Source: an uncultured Clostridia bacterium
Lineage (GTDB): Bacteria; Bacillota; Clostridia; Oscillospirales; Ruminococcaceae
Length of the DNA stretch: 24,403 nucleotides
Assembly: GCA_937893735.1 (NCBI GenBank)
Contig: CALBGD010000436.1
Coordinates: 1 to 24,403 of the forward strand
Direction of reading: 5' to 3'
The notes under the pieces were generated by a model, which saw only the letters and a list, made by a program, of their open reading frames with translations, had not been told where the DNA came from and ran no database searches. Shown piece after piece: positions 1 to 7,586 of the stretch (positions are counted from its first letter, which is position 1; each line of letters opens with the position of its first letter). A program made the translations under genes and the position numbers.

Positions 1-487
1 CTTTAGTGGGAAGGTGGCTTATCCTTGTATCAAATACCTGCCAGAGGGTATTCGAGATATCGTCACAGTCTGAAGGCTCTGCATGGACTCCGTAGTCATT
101 GCCGAGGTATTTATACACAGGAGAATCTGCCGATAAAACTTCTGGTACATTATTGTTAGCAAGCCTCATCATTTCTGCAATGCCATGAAAACCATTTGAA
201 ACAAGCTCGTTTTGGAATTGCTGCGGGTCTTTGGTTATTATATCCATTGTGTATTCATCGTTTGTCAAAAAGCGGTCTGAAAGCTCGAGGAGATCATGGA
301 TATCCAATGTATAAAACAGCACTCTGTTGACTTTTTCTTCCCGCAAAATTATGATCAGGGTCTTTTCTGAGGATATTGTTTCATAATCGCTTGCGTCAGC
401 GGGTGAGAAATTAACAAAGCAATTGGTGATGGTTTTACCTGACTTTTTTAAGCAAAAAATTTTATTTGAAATTTCTGCTGTGTTCAT
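1..487 (-). CDS. Probable GNAT-type acyltransferase, N-terminal part (cut by window edge)
   Basis: An open frame of 162 codons begins with ATG at 487 behind an AGGAG ribosome binding site (revcomp of 493-498) and runs off the left edge without a stop. No signal peptide or membrane segment is visible. The last visible residues, FDTRISHLPTK, resemble the stretch just before the acetyl-CoA-binding core in a group of GNAT enzymes that have an extra N-terminal domain, so the catalytic core would lie outside the window. This is a recollection of a family pattern, not proof. It is the last visible gene of the minus-strand operon, 26 nt after the KASIII-like gene. A GNAT here could transfer an acyl group to the Fuc4N amine made by WecE, as WecD acetylates that sugar in enterobacteria. 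It could also be an unrelated hypothetical protein. Confidence 0.5.
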   Translation of the reverse strand, partial: MNTAEISNKIFCLKKSGKTITNCFVNFSPADASDYETISSEKTLIIILREEKVNRVLFYTLDIHDLLELSDRFLTNDEYTMDIITKDPQQFQNELVSNGFHGIAEMMRLANNNVPEVLSADSPVYKYLGNDYGVHAEPSDCDDISNTLWQVFDTRISHLPTK

Positions 488-513
488 TGCAATTCTCCTG
501 TGGGTGTATATCG

Positions 514-1584
514 TTAGAGGTCTGATACGATCATTTCGCAGTGCTGCAATTTTCCCATGTCCATAACAATTGCACCCCATGCCAGACCGGAACCGAAGGC
601 TGATAAACAGCATTTAAAGGTATTCTGTTTCAGTTTTTCCTTTAAATTCTCTATGGTAACGAGCGGTATGGAAGCCCCGCTTGGATTTCCGTATTTTTCA
701 ACCAGATTCATGGGAAGCTTTTCAAAAGGTATGCCTATTTTTTCTGCCAGCTTTTGCAGCATGAATTTATTAGGCTGGTGAAAAAGGAAATAGTCGATCT
801 CATCTATGCTTGTTTTAGCTGTCTGCATTATATTGTTGATGAGACCGGGCACTTCATTTTGTACGAAATTGAATACTTCGCTGCCGTCCATATGCATATC
901 ATCAAGGGATCTGAAATTGCCGTCTCCGGTGCTTTTCATTTCCGCTGTCTGTGGACTGCTGGGCATTTTAAAGCCGCCGGCAGGTATCATCAGTGCATTC
1001 CTCTTGCTGCCGTTCGTGTGCATTTCGTAGAATATCTCAGAGCGGTCATCTGAGTTTTCCACTATCGTAATTGCTGCGCCATCGCCTATCAGAGGGAAAT
1101 CGTTCCTGTCGCGCTTGGACACTTTGTGGCTTAGTACGTCTGCATTTATCAGCACGACCTTTTTGTCCCCGAGGTGTTCAAGCAGCATAAAAGACTGCAT
1201 CAGTCCCAGCACAAATCCACAGCAGCCCTGCGGGATATCCATGCAAAGTACGTCGTCCGGCATTTCAAGTTCTCCGTGGACGATGTTGCTGATATGCGGT
1301 ACGAAATAGTCCGGGCACAGTGAAGCCACAACTATTGCACCGATCTCATCTTTAGTTATCCAGCCATTCTGAAGCATATATTTTAAACCATATACTGCAA
1401 AATCCGCCGCTGTTGATGAATCTTTAGAAATACGATGACGGTCAAATCCCATGATCTTCTTTAATCTCATGGTCTGTTTTGCGGGAAAGTCGTAATTACC
1501 GACCTCATCATCGAAAAGATATTCGTTTTCGGAAAGTATTCCAAGCATGGCGGTGATCTTCTTTCCGTAAAAGGTCGTTTGCAT
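514..1584 (-). CDS. 3-oxoacyl-ACP synthase III-like protein (KASIII/FabH family)
   Basis: A 356-residue thiolase-fold protein of normal FabH length. The catalytic triad can be read directly: Cys121 in DIPQGCCGF, His269 in FLFHQPN and Asn300 in YGNPSGASIP. The C-terminal SAFGSGLAWG matches the usual GGGxxWG loop. The family condenses an acyl-CoA starter with malonyl-ACP, but some relatives (CerJ/DpsC type) instead transfer acyl groups to sugars or other acceptors. It sits directly after a dedicated ACP gene (2 nt gap) and two genes after an adenylate-forming ligase, so it most likely acts on that ACP. It could be a condensing enzyme that builds a short hydroxy- or keto-acyl group for sugar decoration, or itself the acyltransferase. 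No ketoreductase is visible. The start at 1584 is preceded by an AAAGGA site. Confidence 0.85.
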   Translation of the reverse strand: MQTTFYGKKITAMLGILSENEYLFDDEVGNYDFPAKQTMRLKKIMGFDRHRISKDSSTAADFAVYGLKYMLQNGWITKDEIGAIVVASLCPDYFVPHISNIVHGELEMPDDVLCMDIPQGCCGFVLGLMQSFMLLEHLGDKKVVLINADVLSHKVSKRDRNDFPLIGDGAAITIVENSDDRSEIFYEMHTNGSKRNALMIPAGGFKMPSSPQTAEMKSTGDGNFRSLDDMHMDGSEVFNFVQNEVPGLINNIMQTAKTSIDEIDYFLFHQPNKFMLQKLAEKIGIPFEKLPMNLVEKYGNPSGASIPLVTIENLKEKLKQNTFKCCLSAFGSGLAWGAIVMDMGKLQHCEMIVSDL

Positions 1585-1586
1585 AA

Positions 1587-1817
1587 TTAAATATCCTTTC
1601 CGTTCTTTCTTACGAGTTCGGCGATAGCGTTTGCCGAACAGAAATTTTCAGGAACGATATCAAGTCCGTCAACAACTATTCCGTATTTTTCCTGAAGCAT
1701 ATCTATCAGTGTGATGATGTCGAAGGAATCCAGCAGACCGTCTTCGATAAAATCTTCACTTGCGGTGAAATCATGCTCAGGTCTGATCTCGCTTAATATC
1801 TTGTATATGTCTTCCAT
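1587..1817 (-). CDS. Acyl carrier protein
   Basis: A 76-residue acidic protein with the classic carrier-protein motif EDGLLDSFDIITLI. Ser31 in DSF is the expected 4'-phosphopantetheine attachment site. Length and predicted four-helix character fit a free-standing ACP/PCP or DltC-like carrier. Its ATG is preceded by AAGGAGA, which overlaps the end of the upstream ligase gene (9 nt gap). Sitting between a DltA-like ligase and a KASIII-like enzyme, it most likely carries the activated acyl or aminoacyl group as a thioester in this pathway rather than serving general fatty-acid synthesis. Confidence 0.92.
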   Translation of the reverse strand: MEDIYKILSEIRPEHDFTASEDFIEDGLLDSFDIITLIDMLQEKYGIVVDGLDIVPENFCSANAIAELVRKNGKDI

Positions 1818-1826
1818 GTTATCTCC

Positions 1827-3335
1827 TTATATGAATTCATTCATGAGTTTTTTCCTGTCGATTTTTCCGTTGTCATTATACGGGAAAGCAGGAATGTTTT
1901 TTATCACCGAGGGGATCATATATGCTGGTAAAGTTTTGGTCAGATGGTCAAGAATGTCCTTCTCACCTGTATTTCCCTGATAGAAGAGTACGATCTGCCT
2001 TTTTTCGGTATTGTATACAGCGCATACATTTTTAACCGCTTCGATGCCACAAGCGGCATTTTCTATTTCACCGAGCTCTATTCTATGTCCCAGGTGCTTT
2101 ATCTGGAAATCCTTTCTTCCTGAGAACATTATTTCTCCAAGCGAATTGTAGTAGACTATATCGCCTGTTCTGTAAATCGTCTCGGGATAATGTGCATTGA
2201 GAGGATTCTGAACAAAGGCCTCTTTGGTTTTTGAGGGATTGTTCCAGTAGCCCATTGCAAGAGAAGTACCTCTCACGCACAGTTCGCCTGTTTTATCAGG
2301 TGAAGTAATGAGCTGGTCGTTTTCATCAAGGATCATGACATCGCTGTTACGGCATGGTATACCGATAGGCAGCGGGTCATCATCGGCAAATTCTCTGTTA
2401 ACTATGTAGTATGTGCAGTCAACTGTTATTTCGGTAGGTCCGTACAGATTGGCATAAACGGCGTCAGGTATATATTTGCGCCAGTAATTAAGCTGCTTGT
2501 TAGGCATGACCTCTCCGGCGAAAAGTATCTTTTTAAGGCATTCGCAGGGAACGCGTGACAGTATATCTGCGTTGGCAACGGAAATAAAAACAGAAGGAAC
2601 CCAGAATATCATGTTGATATTGTTCTTGTTAACATATTCGATCAGCTTGACCGGAAATGAAAAGTTCATTTTGGGTATAATGTAAAGTGAAGCTCCGGCA
2701 AACACTGAAAGATAAATGTCAAGCGTGGAATTATCAAAGTAGAAAGGCGCCTGATTTCCGATGATCTCTGTGCTGCTGATATCAAAAGTATCTATTGCCC
2801 ATTCAATGTAATCAATAATGCTTCTGTTAGAAACGGCTACGCCTTTTGGAACTCCTGTGGAGCCTGATGTGAATAAAGTATATACGATATCAGTATCTAT
2901 GATGCTGTCGGAACAGTCGAGCTTATTTTCCATATCCAGCTCGTCGATGTTTACGATCATATTTTTGCTGATGCCGTTTTCAATGAGCTTGTTTGAATTT
3001 TTGGTATCAGACACATACAATGCCGGCTCAAGTATATCGGTAATGCTTTTTACCTTTGCATATGGGAATGCCACATCGGTGGGTGTGTAAAAATTACCGC
3101 TGTAAAGGACACCCATGAAGGCGATTATACTTGCGCAGGATTTTGGGAGGTACACCATTATCGGACTGCGCTTTTTCCCGCCAAGAACGCTGCTTATTTT
3201 ATATGACAAACTGAGAGCCGTATTGTTTAATTCTTCAAAAGTAACGGTTCCTTTTCCGTCGTTGACTGCGATTTTGTCTGCGTGTATCCCAACAGTTTCT
3301 TTCAGGTAACACAAAACTGAATTTTTCAAATCCAT
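1827..3335 (-). CDS. DltA-like adenylate-forming (AMP-binding) ligase
   Basis: A 502-residue ANL-superfamily enzyme that activates a carboxylic acid with ATP and loads it on a carrier protein. Visible core motifs in order: the P-loop TSGSTGVPKG (156-165), the substrate-pocket region APFYFDNSTLD (about 196-206), YGPTE (298-302), YRTGD (388-392), GRKDFQIKHLGHRIELGEIE (406-425) and the C-terminal catalytic Lys491 in NGKIDRKKL. Length and the FDxSxxD-like pocket resemble D-alanine:carrier ligase DltA and free-standing NRPS adenylation domains, so an amino acid or small hydroxy acid is likely. No DltB/DltD-type membrane acyltransferase is visible, which argues against ordinary teichoic acid D-alanylation. 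The natural partner is the ACP encoded 9 nt downstream. The ATG at 3335 has an AAAGGA site. Confidence 0.88.
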   Translation of the reverse strand: MDLKNSVLCYLKETVGIHADKIAVNDGKGTVTFEELNNTALSLSYKISSVLGGKKRSPIMVYLPKSCASIIAFMGVLYSGNFYTPTDVAFPYAKVKSITDILEPALYVSDTKNSNKLIENGISKNMIVNIDELDMENKLDCSDSIIDTDIVYTLFTSGSTGVPKGVAVSNRSIIDYIEWAIDTFDISSTEIIGNQAPFYFDNSTLDIYLSVFAGASLYIIPKMNFSFPVKLIEYVNKNNINMIFWVPSVFISVANADILSRVPCECLKKILFAGEVMPNKQLNYWRKYIPDAVYANLYGPTEITVDCTYYIVNREFADDDPLPIGIPCRNSDVMILDENDQLITSPDKTGELCVRGTSLAMGYWNNPSKTKEAFVQNPLNAHYPETIYRTGDIVYYNSLGEIMFSGRKDFQIKHLGHRIELGEIENAACGIEAVKNVCAVYNTEKRQIVLFYQGNTGEKDILDHLTKTLPAYMIPSVIKNIPAFPYNDNGKIDRKKLMNEFI

Positions 3336-3374
3336 CTGTCCTTTCGCTTAGTTATACTTGTTAAGCTGATGCAG

Positions 3375-4355
3375 TTAGTTTATTTTTGCCGTTTGATCCT
3401 GAACGTCCTCAGCGTCTGCGCTGCTTTTTTTGCCGCGCAGTATTTCGCGGATCACATACTGTGGAGAATCATTTATGCAAATATAAATCCTGCCAATATA
3501 TTCTCCGATCAGTCCGAGCATTATCATAAGGATACCGCCGATAAACAGCAGGGCGGCCATAAGTGAACTATATCCCATTAAGATATCCGGATTGATTATC
3601 TTACGTATAGCTATAACGATTCCAAGGATAAAACCAAAAGCGGCTGAAATCACGCCCAATATAGACGAGATACGCAGCGGCTTCACCGAGAAGGCTGTGA
3701 AGCCGTTCAGCCAGAGCTTTAATGAGCGGAAAAAGGTAAAGTTGCCTTTTCCGGCGAAGCGTTCTCTCTCTTCCATGCGGACATTGACTATTCTTTTGGT
3801 GGTTCTTAAGCTTAGTCCCTCCAGGTTGGGATACGGGTTTTTGTATTTAATTATTTCGTCGATCACATATCTTTTGGTGATACCGAAATTTTCAAACCTG
3901 ATGTTTTTGGGCTTGCCAAGCAGAATGCGTGACATCCATGAATTTACCCGGCTTCCGAAATTCTTGAATGCTGACTGCTTTTTGACCGGGTATTCTGCCA
4001 TAGCGATATCATAATCGCTGCCAAGGGCGTCGTATAATTTCCACAGCTCGTTTGTCGGGCACTGGCCATCGTCGTCAAGACCAACCACATAATCGCCGGT
4101 AACAAGTGAATATCCTGCCATTACCGCAGAGTGCTTGCCCATATTCTGGGAAAGGTCGGCAACGATAAGCTTGTCGTTTGTCTGTACCAGTCTTTTTAGC
4201 ACAGATAAAACATTATCGGGGGAATGGTCGTTTACCGCGATTATTTCATAATCAAACTCAGGTCTTTGACGCATTACCTCTTTGATTTCCTCAATAACCA
4301 TCTCTATCGTGCCTTCAGAGCCATAGCATGGTATAACAAATGATAATTTAGTCAT
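3375..4355 (-). CDS. ArnC/GtrB-type undecaprenyl-phosphate glycosyltransferase (GT2)
   Basis: A 326-residue GT2 enzyme with an N-terminal GT-A domain (LSFVIPCYGSEGTIE from residue 4), a metal-binding DDD at 94-96 (GLDDDGQCP), and two C-terminal transmembrane helices at about 229-250 and 263-287 followed by the GEYIGRIY signature. This architecture is typical of the DPM1/GtrB/ArnC group, which transfers a sugar from a nucleotide donor to undecaprenyl phosphate on the inner face of the membrane. It is the first gene of the minus-strand operon, with an AAGGTGG site and a strong promoter about 100 nt upstream. With WecE and two ArnE/F-like proteins just across the divergent promoter, the likely substrate is a 4-amino-4,6-dideoxyhexose, perhaps N-acylated. 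The sugar identity is inferred only from context. Confidence 0.88.
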   Translation of the reverse strand: MTKLSFVIPCYGSEGTIEMVIEEIKEVMRQRPEFDYEIIAVNDHSPDNVLSVLKRLVQTNDKLIVADLSQNMGKHSAVMAGYSLVTGDYVVGLDDDGQCPTNELWKLYDALGSDYDIAMAEYPVKKQSAFKNFGSRVNSWMSRILLGKPKNIRFENFGITKRYVIDEIIKYKNPYPNLEGLSLRTTKRIVNVRMEERERFAGKGNFTFFRSLKLWLNGFTAFSVKPLRISSILGVISAAFGFILGIVIAIRKIINPDILMGYSSLMAALLFIGGILMIMLGLIGEYIGRIYICINDSPQYVIREILRGKKSSADAEDVQDQTAKIN

Positions 4356-4454
4356 CGAATATTTTCCACCTTATATTGCCAGAAAATGCGGTAGGATCGT
4401 TACTTTCCTGACATTATTTTCTTTATACAAAACACTTGATCTAAATACCATATC

Positions 4455-4483
4455 ATTATATCACGTTTTAAAATTAAAGTCAA
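4455..4483 (-). promoter_or_regulatory. Sigma-A promoter for the acyl/GT2 operon
   Basis: On the minus strand, a -35 box TTGACT (4483-4478) and a perfect -10 box TATAAT (4460-4455) are separated by exactly 17 nt. Transcription would start near 4448, giving a leader of about 93 nt before the GT2 start at 4355. Only one position differs from consensus. Confidence 0.85.
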
Positions 4484-4535
4484 GTATACCATGTTGGCTG
4501 ATATCATATAACAAATGCGATTAAAAAGGGATAAG

Positions 4536-4648
4536 CTCAGGCGGTTATCGCTGCTGCAAAAGCCCGCCGGACTGCATATTGTCAATTTCATACACTTGGT
4601 TTTGCAGAGGCGTAAAACATTTTGGTAAAACGAAGAAAAGCGCCTGAG
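4536..4648. repeat. Nested inverted repeats between the divergent promoters
   Basis: CTCAGGCG at 4536-4543 is matched by its reverse complement CGCCTGAG at 4641-4648. Inside this pair, CTGCAAAA (just after 4550) is matched by TTTTGCAG (just after 4600). Both arms lie between the two -35 boxes, so the structure is outside the predicted transcripts and could serve as a protein-binding site. Arms of 8 nt can also arise by chance. Confidence 0.35.
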
Positions 4649-4652
4649 GTTA

Positions 4653-4681
4653 TTGACAAACATCTGTAAATAGAGTATAAT
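4653..4681 (+). promoter_or_regulatory. Consensus sigma-A promoter for the main polysaccharide operon
   Basis: TTGACA (4653-4658) and TATAAT (4676-4681) are separated by exactly 17 nt, a perfect match to the bacterial housekeeping promoter consensus. Transcription would start near 4688, about 100 nt before wecE. No other equally good promoter was found up to 23116, so it probably drives the whole plus-strand cluster. Confidence 0.9.
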
Positions 4682-4786
4682 TTATCATATGTTATTGTGC
4701 CATGCGGCTTTTGACGAATGGCGCTGAATCAGACATTCTGAAAGGCTTAAATGCCGTTTTTCGGTGAAAAAAGGAAGTAAAAGAAT

Positions 4787-5920
4787 ATGATTCCATTCAA
4801 TATTCCACCATATATTGGCAAAGAGGAAAAGTACATAGCAGAGGCTGTAAAATCGCGTAAGATCTGCGGCGACGGGCAGTTTACCAAAAAGTGCAGCAGC
4901 TGGCTTGAGAGCAGGACAAATACAGTAAAGGCGCTGCTCACAACGTCATGCACCGACGCCCTTGAAATGGCGGCTGTGCTGACCGGGGTAGGTCCTGGCG
5001 ATGAAGTCATTATGCCGTCATATACGTTCGTGTCGACGGCGGACGCTTTTGTTATGCGGGGTGCGACCGTGGTTTTTGTTGATATACGTCCTGATACGAT
5101 GAATATTGACGAAACCAAGATAGAGGCGGCGATAACTGATAAGACTAAGGTGATAGTTCCGGTCCATTATGCAGGTGTAGGCTGTGAAATGGACAGTATC
5201 GCGGAAATAGCCGCCCGTCACAGGCTGATGATCGTTGAAGACGACGCACAGGGGATAATGTCCACATATAAAGGAAAATCCCTGGGCACTTTTGGAAATT
5301 ATGGCTGCCTGAGTTTTCATGAAACTAAGAACTACTCCATGGGCGAGGGAGGAGCTATACTTATCCGTGACGAAGCGGCGGTTGAACGTGCTGAGATAAT
5401 CCGCGAGAAGGGCACGGACCGCAGCAAATTCCTAAGAGGTCAGGTGGATAAATATACATGGGTTGACTGCGGCTCTTCTTATCTTCCGAGCGAGCTGAAT
5501 GCCGCTTACCTTTATGCGCAGCTCGAGAATGCTGATCTGATAAACGACGCACGCCTTTCTGACTGGAACAGATATTACCGCAATTTATCTCCGCTTGCTG
5601 AAAAGGGACGTATAAGCCTGCCGTTCATACCCGATCACTGCCGGCATAATGCGCATATGTTCTATATCAAAACCGCAGATATAGAGGAGCGTACAAAGCT
5701 TACGGCCTATCTCAAGGAGAACGGCATAGGCGCTGCATTCCACTACATTCCGCTTCATTCGTCGCCCGCAGGCAGGAAATTCGGCAGATTCAGCGGCGAA
5801 GATGTTTATACCACGAAAGAAAGTGAAAGGCTGCTCAGACTCCCCATGTATTATGGATTATCTGAGCAGGAGGTCGATACGGTATGCGAAGCTGTCGAAA
5901 GCTTTTATTCCGGACGGTGA
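4787..5920 (+). CDS. wecE: dTDP-4-amino-4,6-dideoxygalactose transaminase WecE
   Basis: A 377-residue PLP enzyme of the DegT/DnrJ/EryC1 family. It matches my recollection of E. coli WecE (RffA) closely along its whole length: MIPFN at the start, CGDGxFT near 27-33, EVIMPSYTFVSTA (73-85), RPDTMNIDET (101-110), YKGKSLGT (161-168), RGQVDKYTW and FHYIPLH. The PLP Schiff-base lysine is Lys181 in SFHETKNY. WecE transfers an amino group from glutamate to dTDP-4-keto-6-deoxyglucose, giving dTDP-Fuc4N. The substrate would come from RmlA and RmlB encoded downstream. It is the first gene of the operon, with an AAAGGAAG site. In enterobacteria this sugar is N-acetylated by WecD; here the GNAT-like and ACP-dependent genes across the promoter may do an equivalent or novel N-acylation. 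Confidence 0.95.
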   Translation: MIPFNIPPYIGKEEKYIAEAVKSRKICGDGQFTKKCSSWLESRTNTVKALLTTSCTDALEMAAVLTGVGPGDEVIMPSYTFVSTADAFVMRGATVVFVDIRPDTMNIDETKIEAAITDKTKVIVPVHYAGVGCEMDSIAEIAARHRLMIVEDDAQGIMSTYKGKSLGTFGNYGCLSFHETKNYSMGEGGAILIRDEAAVERAEIIREKGTDRSKFLRGQVDKYTWVDCGSSYLPSELNAAYLYAQLENADLINDARLSDWNRYYRNLSPLAEKGRISLPFIPDHCRHNAHMFYIKTADIEERTKLTAYLKENGIGAAFHYIPLHSSPAGRKFGRFSGEDVYTTKESERLLRLPMYYGLSEQEVDTVCEAVESFYSGR

Positions 5921-5968
5921 GGCGCATAGGCATAATGCCGGGATAACGATGATATCAGATCATGCGCC
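5921..5968. repeat. Short inverted repeat in the wecE-membrane gene spacer
   Basis: GGCGCAT (5921-5927) directly after the wecE stop is matched by ATGCGCC (5962-5968), with GGCATAATGCC forming a small inner hairpin. The 80-nt spacer is unusually long for this operon and has no poly-T run, so it is not a classic terminator. It may be an RNA processing or attenuation element, or chance. Confidence 0.35.
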
Positions 5969-6000
5969 TGTTCTGGCGGTGATGTGATAGGTGGTGCAGG

Positions 6001-6357
6001 ATGAAAAAAAAGACATTGGCATTTGTGTGGCTTCAGGTCATTATTTTTATGAATTCGATATGCGGAGTATGCTCCAAGACTGCCGCGTCGAAAGAGTTTC
6101 TTTCTTTTGAATGGATCGTATTGTATGGGATCGAGATCTTTCTGCTGGGCGTGTATGCTATACTCTGGCAGCAGATACTGAAAAAGGTCGATCTTAATGT
6201 CGCTTATGCAAGCAAGGCTGTTGCGCTGATATGGGGGACGATGTGGGGCATACTGCTATTCCATGAGACCATTTCGTGGAATAATATCGTTGGTGGTCTG
6301 GTCGTTCTGGCAGGAGTTATTTTAATGGTTACTGGTGGTGAAAAGAAGAATGAGTGA
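6001..6357 (+). CDS. Small four-helix EamA/SMR-like membrane protein (ArnE/ArnF-like, first of pair)
   Basis: A 118-residue protein that is almost entirely hydrophobic, with four predicted transmembrane helices (about 8-25, 38-57, 68-86 and 92-111). The fourth-helix region WNNIVGGLVVLAGVILMV and the preceding FHETIS are typical of EamA/small multidrug resistance folds. ArnE and ArnF are small proteins of this type that together flip undecaprenyl-phosphate-aminoarabinose. The gene overlaps the next, similar-sized one by 8 nt, as expected for subunits of a heterodimer. The neighbouring WecE and ArnC-like GT2 suggest the cargo is an undecaprenyl-phosphate-linked amino sugar. A site AGGTGG precedes the ATG. 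Flippase function is inferred, and a drug or metabolite transporter is possible. Confidence 0.8.
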   Translation: MKKKTLAFVWLQVIIFMNSICGVCSKTAASKEFLSFEWIVLYGIEIFLLGVYAILWQQILKKVDLNVAYASKAVALIWGTMWGILLFHETISWNNIVGGLVVLAGVILMVTGGEKKNE

Positions 6358-6700
6358 ACTTGCAATATATTCGGCGATCATGGTTTCAAGCTCACTTATC
6401 GCGTCAGTTTCTCAGATCATGCTCAAAAAAAGCGCCCAGAAGCAGTATGCTTCCAAGCTGAGCGAGTATCTTAATCCGCTTGTTATCATTGCTTATATTC
6501 TGTTTTTCGCTACAACGCTGATATCCATGTATGCTTTGAAAGTTGTGCCGCTGTCCATGTCGCCTATCCTTGAGGCAAGCGGCTATATTTTTGTAGCAGT
6601 ACTCAGCTATATTTTCCTGAAAGAAAAAATGACAAAAAAGCAGCTTATCGGCATGGTCCTGATAATCACGGGCATTGTGGTTTACTCGCTGAAATTCTAG
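6350..6700 (+). CDS. Small four-helix EamA/SMR-like membrane protein (ArnE/ArnF-like, second of pair)
   Basis: A 116-residue protein beginning MSELAIYS. The ATG at 6350 was chosen because it sits in an ATGAGTGA overlap with the upstream stop, although an in-frame GTG at 6335 is possible. It has four hydrophobic helices, an SQIMLKKSA motif in the first loop and [20 protein letters not shown] in helices three and four, which are common features of EamA and ArnE-type proteins. Tight translational coupling with the preceding gene points to a two-protein complex, probably the flippase for the lipid-linked sugar made by the ArnC-like GT2. Confidence 0.8.
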   Translation: MSELAIYSAIMVSSSLIASVSQIMLKKSAQKQYASKLSEYLNPLVIIAYILFFATTLISMYALKVVPLSMSPILEASGYIFVAVLSYIFLKEKMTKKQLIGMVLIITGIVVYSLKF

Positions 6701-6710
6701 GAGGACGAAA

Positions 6711-7586
6711 ATGAAAGGTATAATTCTTGCCGGAGGAAAAGGCACGCGTCTCTACCCCAATACGATAGCAGTAAGCAAGCAGCTTCTGCCTATCTATGAC
6801 AAGCCGCTTATCTACTACCCGCTGTCGGTGCTTCTGCTGGCGGGGATACGCGATATACTCGTCATCTCCACGCCGGAGGATACGCCGAATTACGAAAAGC
6901 TCCTCGGCGATGGCAGCCGCATCGGAGCGCACATTGAGTACAAGGTGCAGGACAAGCCGCGCGGCCTTGCGGACGCATTTATTCTCGGCGCTGATTTCAT
7001 CGGCGGCGACAGCGTATGCCTCGTCCTTGGCGATAACGTGTTCTACGGACAGGGCTTCAGCTCATACATAAAGAAAGCCATGTCGCAGATCAAAAACGGC
7101 GGCGCAACCATCTTCGGTTACCCCGTTGCAAACCCTCGGGAGTTCGGCGTGGTTGAGTTCGACGCAAACAACAAGGTCATCTCCATCGAGGAAAAGCCCG
7201 CTGAGCCGAAATCCGACTACGCTGTTCCGGGACTTTACTTCTACGATAATCAGGTCGTTGAGATCGCGAAGAACGTAAAGCCATCCGCACGCGGAGAGAT
7301 CGAGATAACCTCGATAAATAACCACTCCCTGTCCGCAGGTAAGCTAAACGTCACCCTCATGGGACGCGGAATGGCGTGGCTCGACACCGGCTCCCCCAAG
7401 GGAATGCTGAAAGCCGCCGAGTTCGTTCAGACCGTTCAGGATATGCAGGGCTTTTATATTTCCTGCATCGAGGAGATCGCATGGCGCCGCGGATTCATCA
7501 CCAAAGAGCAGCTCCGTGCGCTCGGTGAGGAACTAAAAATGACAGCTTATGGTCAGTATCTTATCAAACTTGCGGAGGATAACTAA
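6711..7586 (+). CDS. rmlA: Glucose-1-phosphate thymidylyltransferase RmlA
   Basis: A 291-residue nucleotidyltransferase, the normal length for RmlA. It starts [16 protein letters not shown] and continues with [17 protein letters not shown], the diagnostic nucleotide- and sugar-phosphate-binding segments. [11 protein letters not shown] and GVVEFD are further family marks. It makes dTDP-glucose from dTTP and glucose 1-phosphate. Its ATG follows AGGAGG, and its stop overlaps the rmlB start by 1 nt. Base composition rises sharply here (about 62% GC in 6961-7020, counted by hand), unlike flanking genes. rmlC and rmlD are absent from the window, so its product feeds the WecE branch rather than rhamnose. 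Confidence 0.96.
   Translation: MKGIILAGGKGTRLYPNTIAVSKQLLPIYDKPLIYYPLSVLLLAGIRDILVISTPEDTPNYEKLLGDGSRIGAHIEYKVQDKPRGLADAFILGADFIGGDSVCLVLGDNVFYGQGFSSYIKKAMSQIKNGGATIFGYPVANPREFGVVEFDANNKVISIEEKPAEPKSDYAVPGLYFYDNQVVEIAKNVKPSARGEIEITSINNHSLSAGKLNVTLMGRGMAWLDTGSPKGMLKAAEFVQTVQDMQGFYISCIEEIAWRRGFITKEQLRALGEELKMTAYGQYLIKLAEDN

Larger units (their letters stand above)
4356..4786. other. Divergent intergenic control region
   Basis: 431 nt with no convincing gene. It holds two outward-facing promoters: minus-strand at 4455-4483 and plus-strand at 4653-4681. Between their -35 boxes lie about 170 nt containing nested short inverted repeats. The 5' leaders would be roughly 90-100 nt on each side. A minus-strand frame of 87 codons across 4400-4663 has no ribosome binding site or recognisable content and overlaps the minus-strand promoter, so it is not called. 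Confidence 0.8.

Noticed and set aside
1587..3335. Ordinary dlt operon for D-alanylation of teichoic acids
   Set aside because: The ligase and carrier fit DltA/DltC, but no DltB or DltD is visible and a KASIII-like gene follows instead.
4381..4422. Possible leader hairpin (AGAAAAT/ATTTTCT) in the GT2 5' region
   Set aside because: A 7-bp A/T-rich stem with a large interior is weak and likely by chance. No riboswitch-like pattern was found.
4536..4648. Possible invertible promoter segment bounded by inverted repeats
   Set aside because: The 8-nt arms do not enclose either promoter, and no recombinase gene is in the window. Kept only as a possible binding site.
4400..4663. An 87-codon minus-strand frame in the divergent intergenic region
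   Set aside because: It overlaps the minus-strand promoter, has no ribosome binding site and no recognisable content.
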